DNA of 64,000 bases from JAKOUL01 sp035378845 (GTDB lineage Bacteria > Dictyoglomota > Dictyoglomia > Dictyoglomales > Dictyoglomaceae): NCBI GenBank assembly GCA_035378845.1, contig DAOSUP010000004.1, forward strand, positions 1 through 64,000, given 5' to 3'. The position numbers and the translations under genes are program-made. Below, in pieces: positions 1-10,400 of this stretch. Every line of letters starts with the position of its first letter. Within the stretch, counting starts at the first letter, position 1. The notes under the pieces are model-generated. The model had not been told where the DNA came from, made no database searches, and worked only from the letters and a program-made list of their open reading frames with translations.

Positions 1-39
1 TACATGTGGCTTCGTCCTTACAAATTTCTCCTTCGCCAT
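1..39 (-). CDS. tuf: Elongation factor Tu, N-terminal fragment cut by window edge
   Basis: Only the first 13 codons are in the window. They read MAKEKFVRTKPHV, the usual bacterial EF-Tu start just before the first GTP-binding motif. EF-Tu delivers aminoacyl-tRNA to the ribosome. The start is an ATG preceded by a purine-rich AGGAGGAGA ribosome site at about 43-54. It lies 32 bases downstream of fusA on the same strand, the standard rpsL-rpsG-fusA-tuf order, which supports the call despite the short length. Confidence 0.9.
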   Translation of the reverse strand, partial: MAKEKFVRTKPHV

Positions 40-71
40 CCTTTATCTCCTCCTATTTTTTAAGTTTTATA

Positions 72-2138
72 TTATTTAGAAGAAAATATCTTTTCTTGAA
101 CATTAATGGGCATTTCCTCATAATAAGAAAATTCCATAGAGAATATACCTCTACCTTGAGTTAAAGATCTCAAAGTAGTTGCATATCCAAAAACCTCTGC
201 TAAAGGTACAAGTGCTTTTATAACTCTTGAATTATTAAAAAATTCTATCTTTTCAATCCTGCCTCTTCTACTATTAAGATCTCCAATTACATCTCCCATA
301 TAGTCTTCAGGTACTATAATTTCTAACCTCATTATTGGTTCAAGAATTATAGGATCTCCTTTTAATACTCCATCTTTAAATGCCTGAGAAGAAGCAATTT
401 TAAAAGCCATATCTGAAGAATCAACTTCGTGATAAGAACCATCAAATAATGTCACTCGTATATCAGTAACTGGATATCCTGCTACAACTCCTCGTTCCGC
501 TGCTTCCCTTATACCAGCTTCTATAGCTGGTATAAATTGCTGAGGAACCACTCCACCTACTATTTTATTAATAAACTCAAGTCCACTTCCACGAGAAAGA
601 GGCTCAAGTTCAAGCCACACATGTCCATACTGACCCCTTCCACCTGTTTGTCTTATATATTTACCTTCTACTTTTGCAGGTTTGCGGATGGTTTCTCTAT
701 AAGAAACTTGAGGTCTTCCAACATCTGCGTTTACCTTAAATTCCCTTTTTAATCTATCAACAATTATCTCCAAATGTAATTCTCCCATCCCATGAATAAG
801 AGTCTGACCTGTTTCATTATCAAAAGTAACTTTAAAGGTAGGATCTTCTTCTGCAAGTCTTTGTAAAGCAAGACTTAACTTATCTTGTTCTTCAGTACTC
901 TTAGGTTCAATTGTAACGGAAATAACAGGTTCAGGAAAGCTTATTCCTCCAAGAATAATAGGATTATTTTCATCACAAAGAGTATCCCCTGTGGTTGTGA
1001 ATTTTAATCCTACCACAGCTGCAATATCACCTGCATGAACCTCATCTATATCTTCTCTATGATTAGCATGCATTTGAAGAAGTCTTCCTATCCTCTCCTT
1101 TTTACCCTTTGAGACATTATATATATAATTCCCTTTTTCAAGTTTCCCTGAATAGACTCTAAAATAAGTAAGTTTTCCCACATAAGGATCAGTCATAACC
1201 TTAAAAGCCAATGCAGCGAAAGGCTCATCTTCACTTGGTAGTCTTATCTCCTCTTTTCCAGTTATAGGATTAATCCCTTTAACTGGAGGAGAATCTAAAG
1301 GAGAAGGAAGATAATCAACAACTGCATCAAGTAAAGGCTGAACACCTTTATTTTTAAAGGCAGAGCCACACAATACAGGATAAAGTTTACCCTCTATTGT
1401 TGCTTTTCTAAGAACTCTCTTTAAGTCTTGAACAGAAATCTCTTTCCCTTCTAAGTATTTCATTAAAAGTTCATCGTCAAGTTCTACTGCTGCCTCAACA
1501 AGCTTCTGTCTATTGATTTCCACCTCTTCTTTTAACTCATCTGGTACAGAAGCTATTTCCCACTTAACCCCTAAATCATCATAATAAATAATTGCTTTTC
1601 TCTCTAAAAGATCTATCATACCTTTAAATTGATCTTCACTTCCAATAGGAATTTGTACAGGTACTGCTTCCACTCCTAATCTATCTTTTATCATCTCTAC
1701 TACTCTAAAGAAATTAGCTCCCACTCTATCCATTTTGTTTATAAAAATGATTCTTGGCACATTATATTTAGTCGCTTGTCTCCAAACAGTTTCTGATTGA
1801 GGCTGTACTCCTGCTACACCACAAAAAACTACAACCAAGCCATCAAGAACTCTCATAGACCTCTCAACTTCTACAGTGAAGTCTACATGTCCCGGTGTAT
1901 CTATTATATTTATTATATGATCTTTCCAATGGCAAGTTGTTGTAGCAGCCGTTATAGTTATTCCTCGTTCCCTTTCTTGTTCCATCCAATCCATAGTAGC
2001 TGTTCCTTCATGAACCTCTCCTAATTTATGAGTACGCCCAGTATAGAAGAGTATTCTTTCTGTAAGTGTAGTCTTTCCTGCATCTATATGTGCTGCTATT
2101 CCTATATTTCTTAACTTATCCAACGGACATCTCGGCAC
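72..2138 (-). CDS. fusA: Elongation factor G
   Basis: Ribosomal translocase GTPase, 688 residues, close to the usual 690-700. The P-loop AHIDAGKTT is at residues 16-24, the G3 motif DTPGH at 80-84 and the G4 motif NKMD at 134-137. The RGIT switch I motif lies at about 58-61. Domains II to V follow, including the PxxxxSYRET region of domain IV and a C-terminal GRGxFSMEF motif. It sits between rpsG (21 bases upstream) and tuf, so it belongs to the str-type operon. The sequence looks like a canonical elongating EF-G rather than a specialised paralogue. Nothing appears truncated. Confidence 0.97.
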   Translation of the reverse strand: MPRCPLDKLRNIGIAAHIDAGKTTLTERILFYTGRTHKLGEVHEGTATMDWMEQERERGITITAATTTCHWKDHIINIIDTPGHVDFTVEVERSMRVLDGLVVVFCGVAGVQPQSETVWRQATKYNVPRIIFINKMDRVGANFFRVVEMIKDRLGVEAVPVQIPIGSEDQFKGMIDLLERKAIIYYDDLGVKWEIASVPDELKEEVEINRQKLVEAAVELDDELLMKYLEGKEISVQDLKRVLRKATIEGKLYPVLCGSAFKNKGVQPLLDAVVDYLPSPLDSPPVKGINPITGKEEIRLPSEDEPFAALAFKVMTDPYVGKLTYFRVYSGKLEKGNYIYNVSKGKKERIGRLLQMHANHREDIDEVHAGDIAAVVGLKFTTTGDTLCDENNPIILGGISFPEPVISVTIEPKSTEEQDKLSLALQRLAEEDPTFKVTFDNETGQTLIHGMGELHLEIIVDRLKREFKVNADVGRPQVSYRETIRKPAKVEGKYIRQTGGRGQYGHVWLELEPLSRGSGLEFINKIVGGVVPQQFIPAIEAGIREAAERGVVAGYPVTDIRVTLFDGSYHEVDSSDMAFKIASSQAFKDGVLKGDPIILEPIMRLEIIVPEDYMGDVIGDLNSRRGRIEKIEFFNNSRVIKALVPLAEVFGYATTLRSLTQGRGIFSMEFSYYEEMPINVQEKIFSSK

Positions 2139-2159
2139 GTTTATCTTCCTCCTTTATTT

Positions 2160-2630
2160 TTACCAACGATAATGTGCAAAAGCCTTGTTAGCTTCTGCCA
2201 TACGATGTGTCTCCTCTTTTTTCTTAACTGCTCCTCCTGTATTATTAAGAGCATCTAAAATCTCTGCAGCAAGCTTTTCTTTCATAGGCATACCCTTTCT
2301 TTCTCTTGTTGCATTTACTAACCATCTTAAAGCAAGGGATAATCCTCTTCGTGGAGAAACTTCTATTGGAACTTGATAAGTAGCTCCTCCGACCCTTCTT
2401 GGTCTTATCTCAAGAAGAGGGGTTACTTGTTGCACGGCTTTCTCTAAGACTTCAACAGGATCTTGCTTCGTTTTTTCTCTAATTATTTCCATAGCACCAT
2501 AAACAATTTTTTCAGCAGTGCTCTTTTTTCCATCAATCATAATCTTATTTATCAATTTTTGGACCAAAATATTATTATAAACAGGATCAGGCTGAATTTC
2601 TCTTAAAGTAACAGGACCTCTACGTGGCAT
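2160..2630 (-). CDS. rpsG: 30S ribosomal protein S7
   Basis: Primary binder of the 3' major domain of 16S rRNA, in the small-subunit head. It has 156 residues, the standard length. The N-terminal MPRRG, the central region with RPRRVGGATYQVP (about residues 76-88) and the C-terminal HRMAEANKAFAHYRW are hallmarks of bacterial S7. Its ATG shares one base with the rpsL stop (TAATG), so translation is probably coupled to S12. S7 is the classical feedback repressor of this operon in other bacteria; whether this applies here is not visible. Confidence 0.97.
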   Translation of the reverse strand: MPRRGPVTLREIQPDPVYNNILVQKLINKIMIDGKKSTAEKIVYGAMEIIREKTKQDPVEVLEKAVQQVTPLLEIRPRRVGGATYQVPIEVSPRRGLSLALRWLVNATRERKGMPMKEKLAAEILDALNNTGGAVKKKEETHRMAEANKAFAHYRW

Positions 2631-3016
2631 TATTTCTTACCTCCCTCTTTAGGACGTTTAGCTCCATATTTTGATCTTCCCTGTTTTCTCCCATCTACAC
2701 CTGCTGAATCTAAAGCGCCACGTATAATATGATATCTCACACCAGGAAGGTCTTTCACACGACCACCTCTTACAAGAACTACAGAATGTTCTTGTAAGTT
2801 ATGACCAATACCAGGTATATATGCCCAAAGTTCAATCCCATTAGTAAGCCTTACTCTTGCTACTTTACGTAAAGCAGAATTAGGCTTTTTAGGAGTCATC
2901 GTAGTAACACGAATACATACTCCTCTTTTTTGGGGATTCTCCATCAAGGCAGGAGACTTACTTTTACTTTCCTTAGGTTTCCTTCCTTTTCTTACTAATT
3001 GATTAATTGTAGGCAA
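2630..3016 (-). CDS. rpsL: 30S ribosomal protein S12
   Basis: Decoding-centre protein, 128 residues. The conserved TPKKPNSALRK segment (about residues 41-51) and the VRGGRVKDLPGVRYH segment (about 83-97) are intact. The lysines whose mutation gives streptomycin resistance are present, so no resistance is predicted. It begins the rpsL-rpsG-fusA-tuf block 101 bases downstream of rpoC. A GTAGGAGGTG ribosome site precedes the ATG. The L7Ae-like gene often found between rpoC and rpsL in Firmicutes is absent. Confidence 0.97.
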   Translation of the reverse strand: MPTINQLVRKGRKPKESKSKSPALMENPQKRGVCIRVTTMTPKKPNSALRKVARVRLTNGIELWAYIPGIGHNLQEHSVVLVRGGRVKDLPGVRYHIIRGALDSAGVDGRKQGRSKYGAKRPKEGGKK

Positions 3017-3117
3017 AAATCACACCTCCTACTCCTATCTTTGAAATTTTAAATCCATATTTGCTTAAGCCCCTGAAGAACTAAGCTAAAAAGTTTACCA
3101 TTATAAATTGGATTTTG

Positions 3118-6100
3118 TCAAGACTCATCTTTTACAACTTCCCCAACATTTTCCACTAATTCCATCTCTTGAAAAGCTACCTTTTTAGGAACGATCTTCT
3201 TGAAGAGTCCTGTCCCAGCAGGTATAAGTCTTCCAATGATTACATTTTCTTTTAGTCCCTCTAATGTATCTTCTTTTCCCTTTACCGCAGCTTCTGCAAG
3301 TACTCTTGTAGTTTCCTGGAAAGACGCAGCAGAGATTACACTTTCAGTTGTAAGCGCAGCTTTTGTTATACCTAATACTACATCTCTTGCTGTAGGAAGT
3401 CTTTTCCCTTCTTCCTCAAGCTTTTTAGTTATTTTGTCAAAAGTTATTCTATTAACCAGTTGTCCTAAAATGAAATCACTATCTCCTGGATCTTCAATTC
3501 TTACTCTATTTGTCATCTGCCTTACAATTACTTCAATATGCTTATCATTAATCTCGGCTCCCTGTTTACAATAAACTTTCTGTACCTCATCAACAATATA
3601 TCTTTGTACAGCTGCGAGTCCTTCATTTGCTAATATCTCTGTGAGGTTCCTATATCCTTTAGTTAGTTCTTGCCCTATTGTTACATAATCTCCCTCTTTT
3701 ACCAAAAGCTGAGCATTAGAAGGAAGGAAATGTTCATCTTTTACTTCTCCTTCTTCTTCAACAACTATTTTTTCTCCTGTTTTAGTTTTCACTATTCTTA
3801 CTATCCCACTAGCTCCTGCAACAATAGATTTTCCCTTAGGCTTTCTCGCTTCAAAGAGCTCCTCTACACGAGGAAGACCTTGAATAATATCTTCTGTCTT
3901 AGCTGTTCTCTGCTGGTAAGATGGGAAATAGGCTAAAATAGTACCAAATTCTACTTTATCACCTTTTTCAATATGCAATTTTAGACCACGAGGAATATGA
4001 TACTCCTCTTCCCCATCATCTGTTTTTATAGTGACAATAGCTTCTCCAGTAGTCACAACATTATCAATAAATTCACCATTTCTTTCTTCAATTTTTATAA
4101 CTTTACCGGATCTACAAGATTGTATCCTCATAGTTTCTCTACTATATTCTGCTATAACCTCTCCTTCTTCTATTTCATCTCCTATTCTAAAAAGAAATGC
4201 TGCTCCATTAGGAATAGGAATGGTCTTCTCCTTTCCTTCGAGATCAAGAAGAATCAAAGAGGCAAAGTGAGGATGACTCTCTTCCACATACTCCAGTTTA
4301 ACTTCCCCTCTATCTCTATTATACTTTACATTTGTAAATCTAAATCTTCTATTTTCATCTTTCTCTTTCCTAACTTCTAAGACCTTTCCAGAGTATGGAG
4401 AGATAATAAACTTTAAATTAGGGTCTAAATATCCTGCGCTCATACCTTTTGTTACTTCCTCGCCATCGTTTACTGAGAGCATAGTACCAGGAGCTAAGAC
4501 TATTTCTTCTCCTTCTTTTTCTCCCTTCACTATTATTCTTCCTTTTTGGCTCACTACAATTTTTTCTTTCTTGCCTAAGACATCAAATCTTTCCTTAAGT
4601 TTAACACCCACAAATTTTATCTTTCCATTAACACGAAACTGTATATCTTGATAATTCAATGACGTTAAGGCTACTCCTCCAGTATGGAAAGTTCTCAGGG
4701 TAAGTTGAGTACCTGGTTCTCCTATAGATTGTGCAGCAATAACTCCAACTGCTTCTCCCATATTTACTGTCCTATGAGAAGAAAGATCTTCTCCATAACA
4801 TTTTTGGCAGATGCCCTTTTCACTCTTACAAGTCATCGGAGAACGAATCTTAACTCTTTTTACCCCAGAACTTTCAATAATCTTTGCTTTGTCTACAGTT
4901 ATGTATTCATTTTTTCTAACAAGAAGCTCTCCAGAGTCAGAATAGACATCTTCTGCAGTAAATCTTCCAATAATCCTATCTTTAAGAGCCAAAACAACTC
5001 TACCCTCATCTTCTAATGCTTCCACATAGACTCCGTCATCAGTACCACAATCTTCTTCCCTTATAACAAGACTCTGAGATACATCCACAAGTCTTCTTGT
5101 AAGATATCCTGAGTCTGAAGTTCTAAGAGCAGTATCTACCACTCCTTTCCTTGCACCATAGGAGGATATAAAATGTTCTGAAACAGTTAAGCCTTCATAG
5201 AAACTTGATTTAATAGAAATATCCATAATTCTTCCAAAAGGATCAGCCATCAGCCCTCTCATAGCAGCAAGCTGTCTTACTTGGTCTACATTGCCTCTTG
5301 CACCAGAAAATGCCATCATATAAACAGAATTTAATAAATCAAAATTTGAGAGCATAATATCCCTTACTTCTTCACTAGCTTTTGTCCATATCTCAATAGC
5401 TCTCTGATATCTTTCTTCTTCGGAATACTTCCCTTGTTCAAAAGCTTTTTGCAAATTCAGAGATTCTTCCTCTGCCTTCTTAATTACTTTTTCTTTAGCT
5501 TCTCTCGGCATCTCAATATCCACAATAGAAAAACTCACCCCAGCCTTTGTCGCATATTTGAAACCTAATTTCTTTAGTTCATCTAGAAAATCCGCCGTTC
5601 TTTGCCATCCATACTCACTGAAACATTTTTCTACAATTCTTCTAACCTCTCTTCTATTAAGCACCCCATTGTAATATCTCAACTTTTCAGGAAGAATTTC
5701 ATTAAGAATAAGTCTTCCAGGAGTTGTCTCAATATAGGTCTTTTCTTCAGGAAGTTCTATTCCATAAGTTTCTTCTATCCCAGAATGATGTACATATACT
5801 TTAGAGTGTAAATCTACCTTTTTATCTTCAAGAGCAAGTAAAACCTCCTCTGGAGTTGCAAATCGTTTATTCTCAGCTTCTTTCCCAGGAACTATCAGGG
5901 TAAGGTAGTAAAGTCCTATAACAATATCTTGTGTAGGTAAAGTTAAGGGCTTTCCATGAGCAGAAGAAATAAGGTTATTAGAAGAAAGCATAATAATCCT
6001 TGCTTCAGTTTGAGCCTCTATAGAAAGAGGCACATGTACTGCCATTTGGTCTCCATCAAAATCAGCATTATAAGGAGAACATACTAATGGATGTAACTGG

Positions 6101-7413
6101 ATAGCATTTCCATCTATTAATTTAGGTTCAAAAGCTTGTATGCTTACTCTATGCAATGTGGGAGCCCTATTAAGTAGAACCAATTTCTCCTTAATTATCT
6201 CATCTAATACATCCCATACTTCTGGAGTTTCTTTTTCTATTTTTCTCCTTGCATTCTTGACATTTGTAGCATACCCATGTTCTATAAGTTTGTTTATTAC
6301 AAAAGGTTTAAAAAGCTCTAAAGCCATTTTCTTAGGAAGTCCACACTGATGGAGCTTTAATTCTGGGCCTACTACAATAACCGCTCTTCCTGAAAAGTCT
6401 ACTCTCTTACCAAGTAGGTTTTGTCTAAATCTTCCTTGTTTACCCTCAAGAATATCAGACAGAGATCTTAAAGCTCTTCCACTAGCATTTGTTACAGGCT
6501 TACCCCTTCTACCATTGTCTATCAAAGCATCTACAGCTTTTTGAAGCATCCTCTTTTCATTTCTTACAATAATTTCTGGAGCGTTAATCTCCAAAAGCTT
6601 TGCAAGTCTGCTATTTCTATTTATAACTCTTCTATAGAGATCATTAAGATCAGATGTGGCAAATTTCCCTCCTTCTAATTGAACCATAGGTCTTAAATCA
6701 GGGGGAATAACAGGCAATACTTCTAAAATCATCCACTCAGGTTTATTTCCAGCAAGTCTAAAACTTTCAACTATCTCTAATCTTTTTATCAACTTCGCTC
6801 TCTTTTGACCTTGTATTTCCTTTACCTGTTTATTTAAATCATATGATAATTCCTCAAGATCAATATCTTTTAAAAGTCTTTTTATAGCCTCTGCTCCCAT
6901 TCCCACCTTAAAAGAGTTTCCATACTCTTTTAGAGCTTTCTCATAATCATCTTCTGTTAATGTTGTCATCTTTTGAAGAGAGGTATCTCCAGGATCAAGT
7001 ACTACATAGGAATGGAGGTAGATGATTTCTTCTAATTGTTTACTGCTTATATTTAATAACAAAGCGATATAATTTGGTACATTCTTAAAGTACCAGATAT
7101 GAACCACTGGAACAGCAAGTTTAATATGCCCCATTCTTTCTCTTCTTACTGAACTTTTTGTAACAGTTACGCCACATCTATCGCAGGTAATACCATCGTA
7201 TCTTTGTCCTTTATATTTTCCACAATGACATTCGTAGTCTTTAACAGGTCCAAAAATCTTTTCGCAGAAAAGTCCGTCCCTTTCAGGCTTAAAAGTTCTA
7301 TAGTTAATGGTCTCTGGTTTTTTAATCTCTCCATAAGACCAACTTAATATATCCTCTGGAGATGCTAATCCAAAAACTAATTTATCAAAGTCTTTTATTT
7401 TCAAGGCTTTCAT
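3118..7413 (-). CDS. rpoC: DNA-directed RNA polymerase subunit beta'
   Basis: Catalytic large subunit, 1431 residues. The N-terminal zinc site (CHCGKY...CDRCGV, about residues 62-80), the NADFDGDQMAVH magnesium-binding motif, the second zinc site (CKSEKGICQKC) and the bridge helix/trigger loop region (GEPGTQLTLRTFHTGG) are present. After FHTGG, at about residue 910, there are some 255 extra residues before the motif TEDIIQGLPRVEELFEARKP resumes at about 1173. This is an insertion at the site of E. coli SI3. The large N-terminal non-conserved domain of Thermus-type beta' is absent. It starts 8 bases after the rpoB stop and is surely co-transcribed with it. The ATG has an AAGGAAGGGG ribosome site directly upstream; a TTG three codons further in is a less likely alternative. 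Confidence 0.97.
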   Translation of the reverse strand: MKALKIKDFDKLVFGLASPEDILSWSYGEIKKPETINYRTFKPERDGLFCEKIFGPVKDYECHCGKYKGQRYDGITCDRCGVTVTKSSVRRERMGHIKLAVPVVHIWYFKNVPNYIALLLNISSKQLEEIIYLHSYVVLDPGDTSLQKMTTLTEDDYEKALKEYGNSFKVGMGAEAIKRLLKDIDLEELSYDLNKQVKEIQGQKRAKLIKRLEIVESFRLAGNKPEWMILEVLPVIPPDLRPMVQLEGGKFATSDLNDLYRRVINRNSRLAKLLEINAPEIIVRNEKRMLQKAVDALIDNGRRGKPVTNASGRALRSLSDILEGKQGRFRQNLLGKRVDFSGRAVIVVGPELKLHQCGLPKKMALELFKPFVINKLIEHGYATNVKNARRKIEKETPEVWDVLDEIIKEKLVLLNRAPTLHRVSIQAFEPKLIDGNAIQLHPLVCSPYNADFDGDQMAVHVPLSIEAQTEARIIMLSSNNLISSAHGKPLTLPTQDIVIGLYYLTLIVPGKEAENKRFATPEEVLLALEDKKVDLHSKVYVHHSGIEETYGIELPEEKTYIETTPGRLILNEILPEKLRYYNGVLNRREVRRIVEKCFSEYGWQRTADFLDELKKLGFKYATKAGVSFSIVDIEMPREAKEKVIKKAEEESLNLQKAFEQGKYSEEERYQRAIEIWTKASEEVRDIMLSNFDLLNSVYMMAFSGARGNVDQVRQLAAMRGLMADPFGRIMDISIKSSFYEGLTVSEHFISSYGARKGVVDTALRTSDSGYLTRRLVDVSQSLVIREEDCGTDDGVYVEALEDEGRVVLALKDRIIGRFTAEDVYSDSGELLVRKNEYITVDKAKIIESSGVKRVKIRSPMTCKSEKGICQKCYGEDLSSHRTVNMGEAVGVIAAQSIGEPGTQLTLRTFHTGGVALTSLNYQDIQFRVNGKIKFVGVKLKERFDVLGKKEKIVVSQKGRIIVKGEKEGEEIVLAPGTMLSVNDGEEVTKGMSAGYLDPNLKFIISPYSGKVLEVRKEKDENRRFRFTNVKYNRDRGEVKLEYVEESHPHFASLILLDLEGKEKTIPIPNGAAFLFRIGDEIEEGEVIAEYSRETMRIQSCRSGKVIKIEERNGEFIDNVVTTGEAIVTIKTDDGEEEYHIPRGLKLHIEKGDKVEFGTILAYFPSYQQRTAKTEDIIQGLPRVEELFEARKPKGKSIVAGASGIVRIVKTKTGEKIVVEEEGEVKDEHFLPSNAQLLVKEGDYVTIGQELTKGYRNLTEILANEGLAAVQRYIVDEVQKVYCKQGAEINDKHIEVIVRQMTNRVRIEDPGDSDFILGQLVNRITFDKITKKLEEEGKRLPTARDVVLGITKAALTTESVISAASFQETTRVLAEAAVKGKEDTLEGLKENVIIGRLIPAGTGLFKKIVPKKVAFQEMELVENVGEVVKDES

Positions 7414-7421
7414 CCCCTTCC

Positions 7422-10400
7422 TTATGATTCATCATCAATTTTATATAGATTCACAAGTTTATTACCAATATAAGCTGAAACTTTTATTCCTAATCCCTGA
7501 AGTTCTCTCACAAGAACTTTAAAAGACTCAGGGACGCCAGGTTCCTTAATAAGATTACCAGAAACTATAACGGAGTAAGCTTCTATTCTCCCAGACACAT
7601 CATCAGACTTGTAAGTTAACATTTCTTCCAAAGTGTGAGCTGCACCATAAGCTTCTAATGCCCAAACTTCCATTTCTCCAAATCTTTGACCACCAAATTG
7701 AGCTCTTCCACCCAACGGTTGCTGTGTAACCAAAGAATATGGACCAACAGATCTTGCATGAATCTTATCATCGGCAAGATGAATAAGCTTCATTATATAC
7801 ATAGAGCCTACCGTTACCTCCTGATCAAATGGTTCACCGGTTCTACCATCATAGAGAGTTACTCTTCCATCTTCAGGAAGCTCTGCTTTTCTTAACATCT
7901 CTTTTACCAAGTTTGCAGATCTATTCTCTCCTAAAACCTCATCAAAAGGAGGAACTACAGCATAAATACCAAGTTCTTTTGCAGCCCATCCCAAATGAGT
8001 CTCAAATATCTGACCCACATTCATACGTGAAGGAACTCCTAATGGATTGAGAATAATATCTACAGGAGTGCCATCTTCCAAGAAAGGCATATCTTCTTCT
8101 GGCAAAATAGTAGCAACTACACCTTTATTCCCATGTCTTCCCGATATCTTATCTCCAACAGAAATCTTTCTTATTTGAGCTACTCTAACTTTTACAATTT
8201 TATTTACACCTGCAGGAAGTTCATCATCATTCTCTCTTGTCAAAACTTTAATATCAATGACCTTTCCCCATTCTCCATGAGGCATCCTAAGAGAAGTATC
8301 CTTTATTTCTTTAGATTTCTCACCAAATATAGCACGAAGGAGTCTCTCTTCAGGTGTTAATTCTGTTTCACCCTTAGGAGTTGCCTTACCAACCAAGATA
8401 TCGTTAGGACCAACTTCTGCTCCTATCATAACTATTCCGTCTTTATCTAAGTATCGGATAGTATCTTCACCAATATTGGGGATATCTCTTGTAATCTCTT
8501 CCGGACCAAGCTTTGTATCTCTTGCTTTTACTTCGTACTCTTCAATATGAATGGAAGTAAAAAGATCTTCCTTTACTAAACGCTCGCTTATAATGATAGC
8601 ATCTTCATAGTTATATCCACCCCAAGGTAAAAAAGCTACAAGCACATTTCTTCCAAGTGCTAATTTACCATTAGAGGTAGCTGGACCATCTGCAATTACA
8701 TCACCTTTTTTTACTCTCTGCCCTGTTTCCACTATAGGTTTTTGGTTCCAGCATGTACCCTGATTGCTTCTGCGATATTTTCTGCGATATTTTACAAGTT
8801 GATATTTCTTTTCTTGCTTATCATCTGTCTCAATCACAATTTCACAAGAGGAAACCTTTCTTACAACACCATCCACATCAGAGATTACTACAACTCCAGT
8901 ATTTTTTGCTATCATTTCTTCTATTCCCGTACTTACAAGAGGGATTTCTGTCTGTATTAGAGGTACCGCTTGACGTTGCATATTAGATCCCATCAAAGCT
9001 CTATTTGCATCATCATGCTCTAAGAACGGAATAAGAGCTGTAGATATACTTACTGTTTGATAAGGAGAAACTCCCAACAAATCTACCTCTTCAGGAGAAC
9101 AGAGAATAAATTTACCTTTTCTCCTTGCATGTACCAAATCATCTATTATCTCTTTGTTCTTATTAAGACGTACATCAAAAGAGGCAATAGTATACTTCTC
9201 TTCATCAGTAGCAGATAGATAAACTATTTCATCAGTCATCTTTCCATCCTTAACCCTATAATAGGGAGTTCTTAGGAAACCATATTCATCTACTATAGCC
9301 AATGTTGAAAGATAGTTTATTAAACCTGCATTAGGACCCTCTGGGGTTTCTATGGGACATACCCTACCATAGTGAGAAGGATGAATATCCCTTACCTCAA
9401 AAGTTGCCCGTTCACGAGTAAGTCCTCCAGGACCTAAAGCACTTATTCTTCTTTTATGAGCGAGCTCCGAAAGAGGATTAGTTTGGTCCATAAATTGAGA
9501 GAGCGGATTTCTATTAAAAAACTCTCTTACTGCAGCCATAAGAGGTCTTGTACTTACAAGATTTATAGGACTTGCTTGTTCTGGATCAGTAAGAGCCATC
9601 TTTTCTTTTATAAGTTTCTCAACTCTTGCAAGTCCAGCTCTAAACTGCATCTGTAAAAGTTCTCCAACAGATTTTATCCTTCTATTTCCAAGATGATCAA
9701 TATCATCTAACTCATCTTTTTCAGTTTTCACCATCGTCAATCTTTTTACGATTTCTACAAAATCCTCTTCTGTAAGAGCATAATTATCAAGAGGAATGTT
9801 CAAGCCTAATCGCTGATTCAGTTTATATCTTCCCACCTTACCTAAATTATATCTTCTTACATCAAAGAACATCTGTTTTACCACTTTGAGAGCTTCTTCC
9901 TCTTTACTTGGAACATCACTGGGTCTTAACCTACCACATGCTTCAAATATAGCTTGATTCCTATCATTTATATTATCCTTAGCAAAAGTTGTTTCTAAAT
10001 AGCTAAGTTCCTCACTTCCTAAAAACTCAGAGAAATAATCTAAGTCGTAACCTAAAGCCCTCAAAATAAGAGAGACGGGAAATTTCTTTATACCATTAGG
10101 GTGTATATAAATTATTCCATTATTATCAAGCTCAAATTCTATCCATCCACCTCTTGTTGGTATAAGAGTACCAATAATACTATTCCCTGCTTCTTGAAAA
10201 AATACTCCTGGTGATCTTGTTATTTGGTTCACTATTACCTTTTCAGTTCCATTTACAATAAAAGTTGCTCTATCAGTCATCTGAGGTATATTTCCAAAAA
10301 ATACTAACTGCTCTTTTATATCTTTTATATCCTTGTGCTCATCTTTATAATAAAGTCTTGTCTTAACATAAAGAGCAGATTCATAAGTAAGTCCTTTTTC

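Noticed and set aside
3081..3117. TTGACA and TATAAT just after rpoC, as a promoter for rpsL
   Set aside because: The two boxes are only about 10 bases apart, far too close for a sigma-A promoter. The TTGACA also overlaps the end of rpoC.
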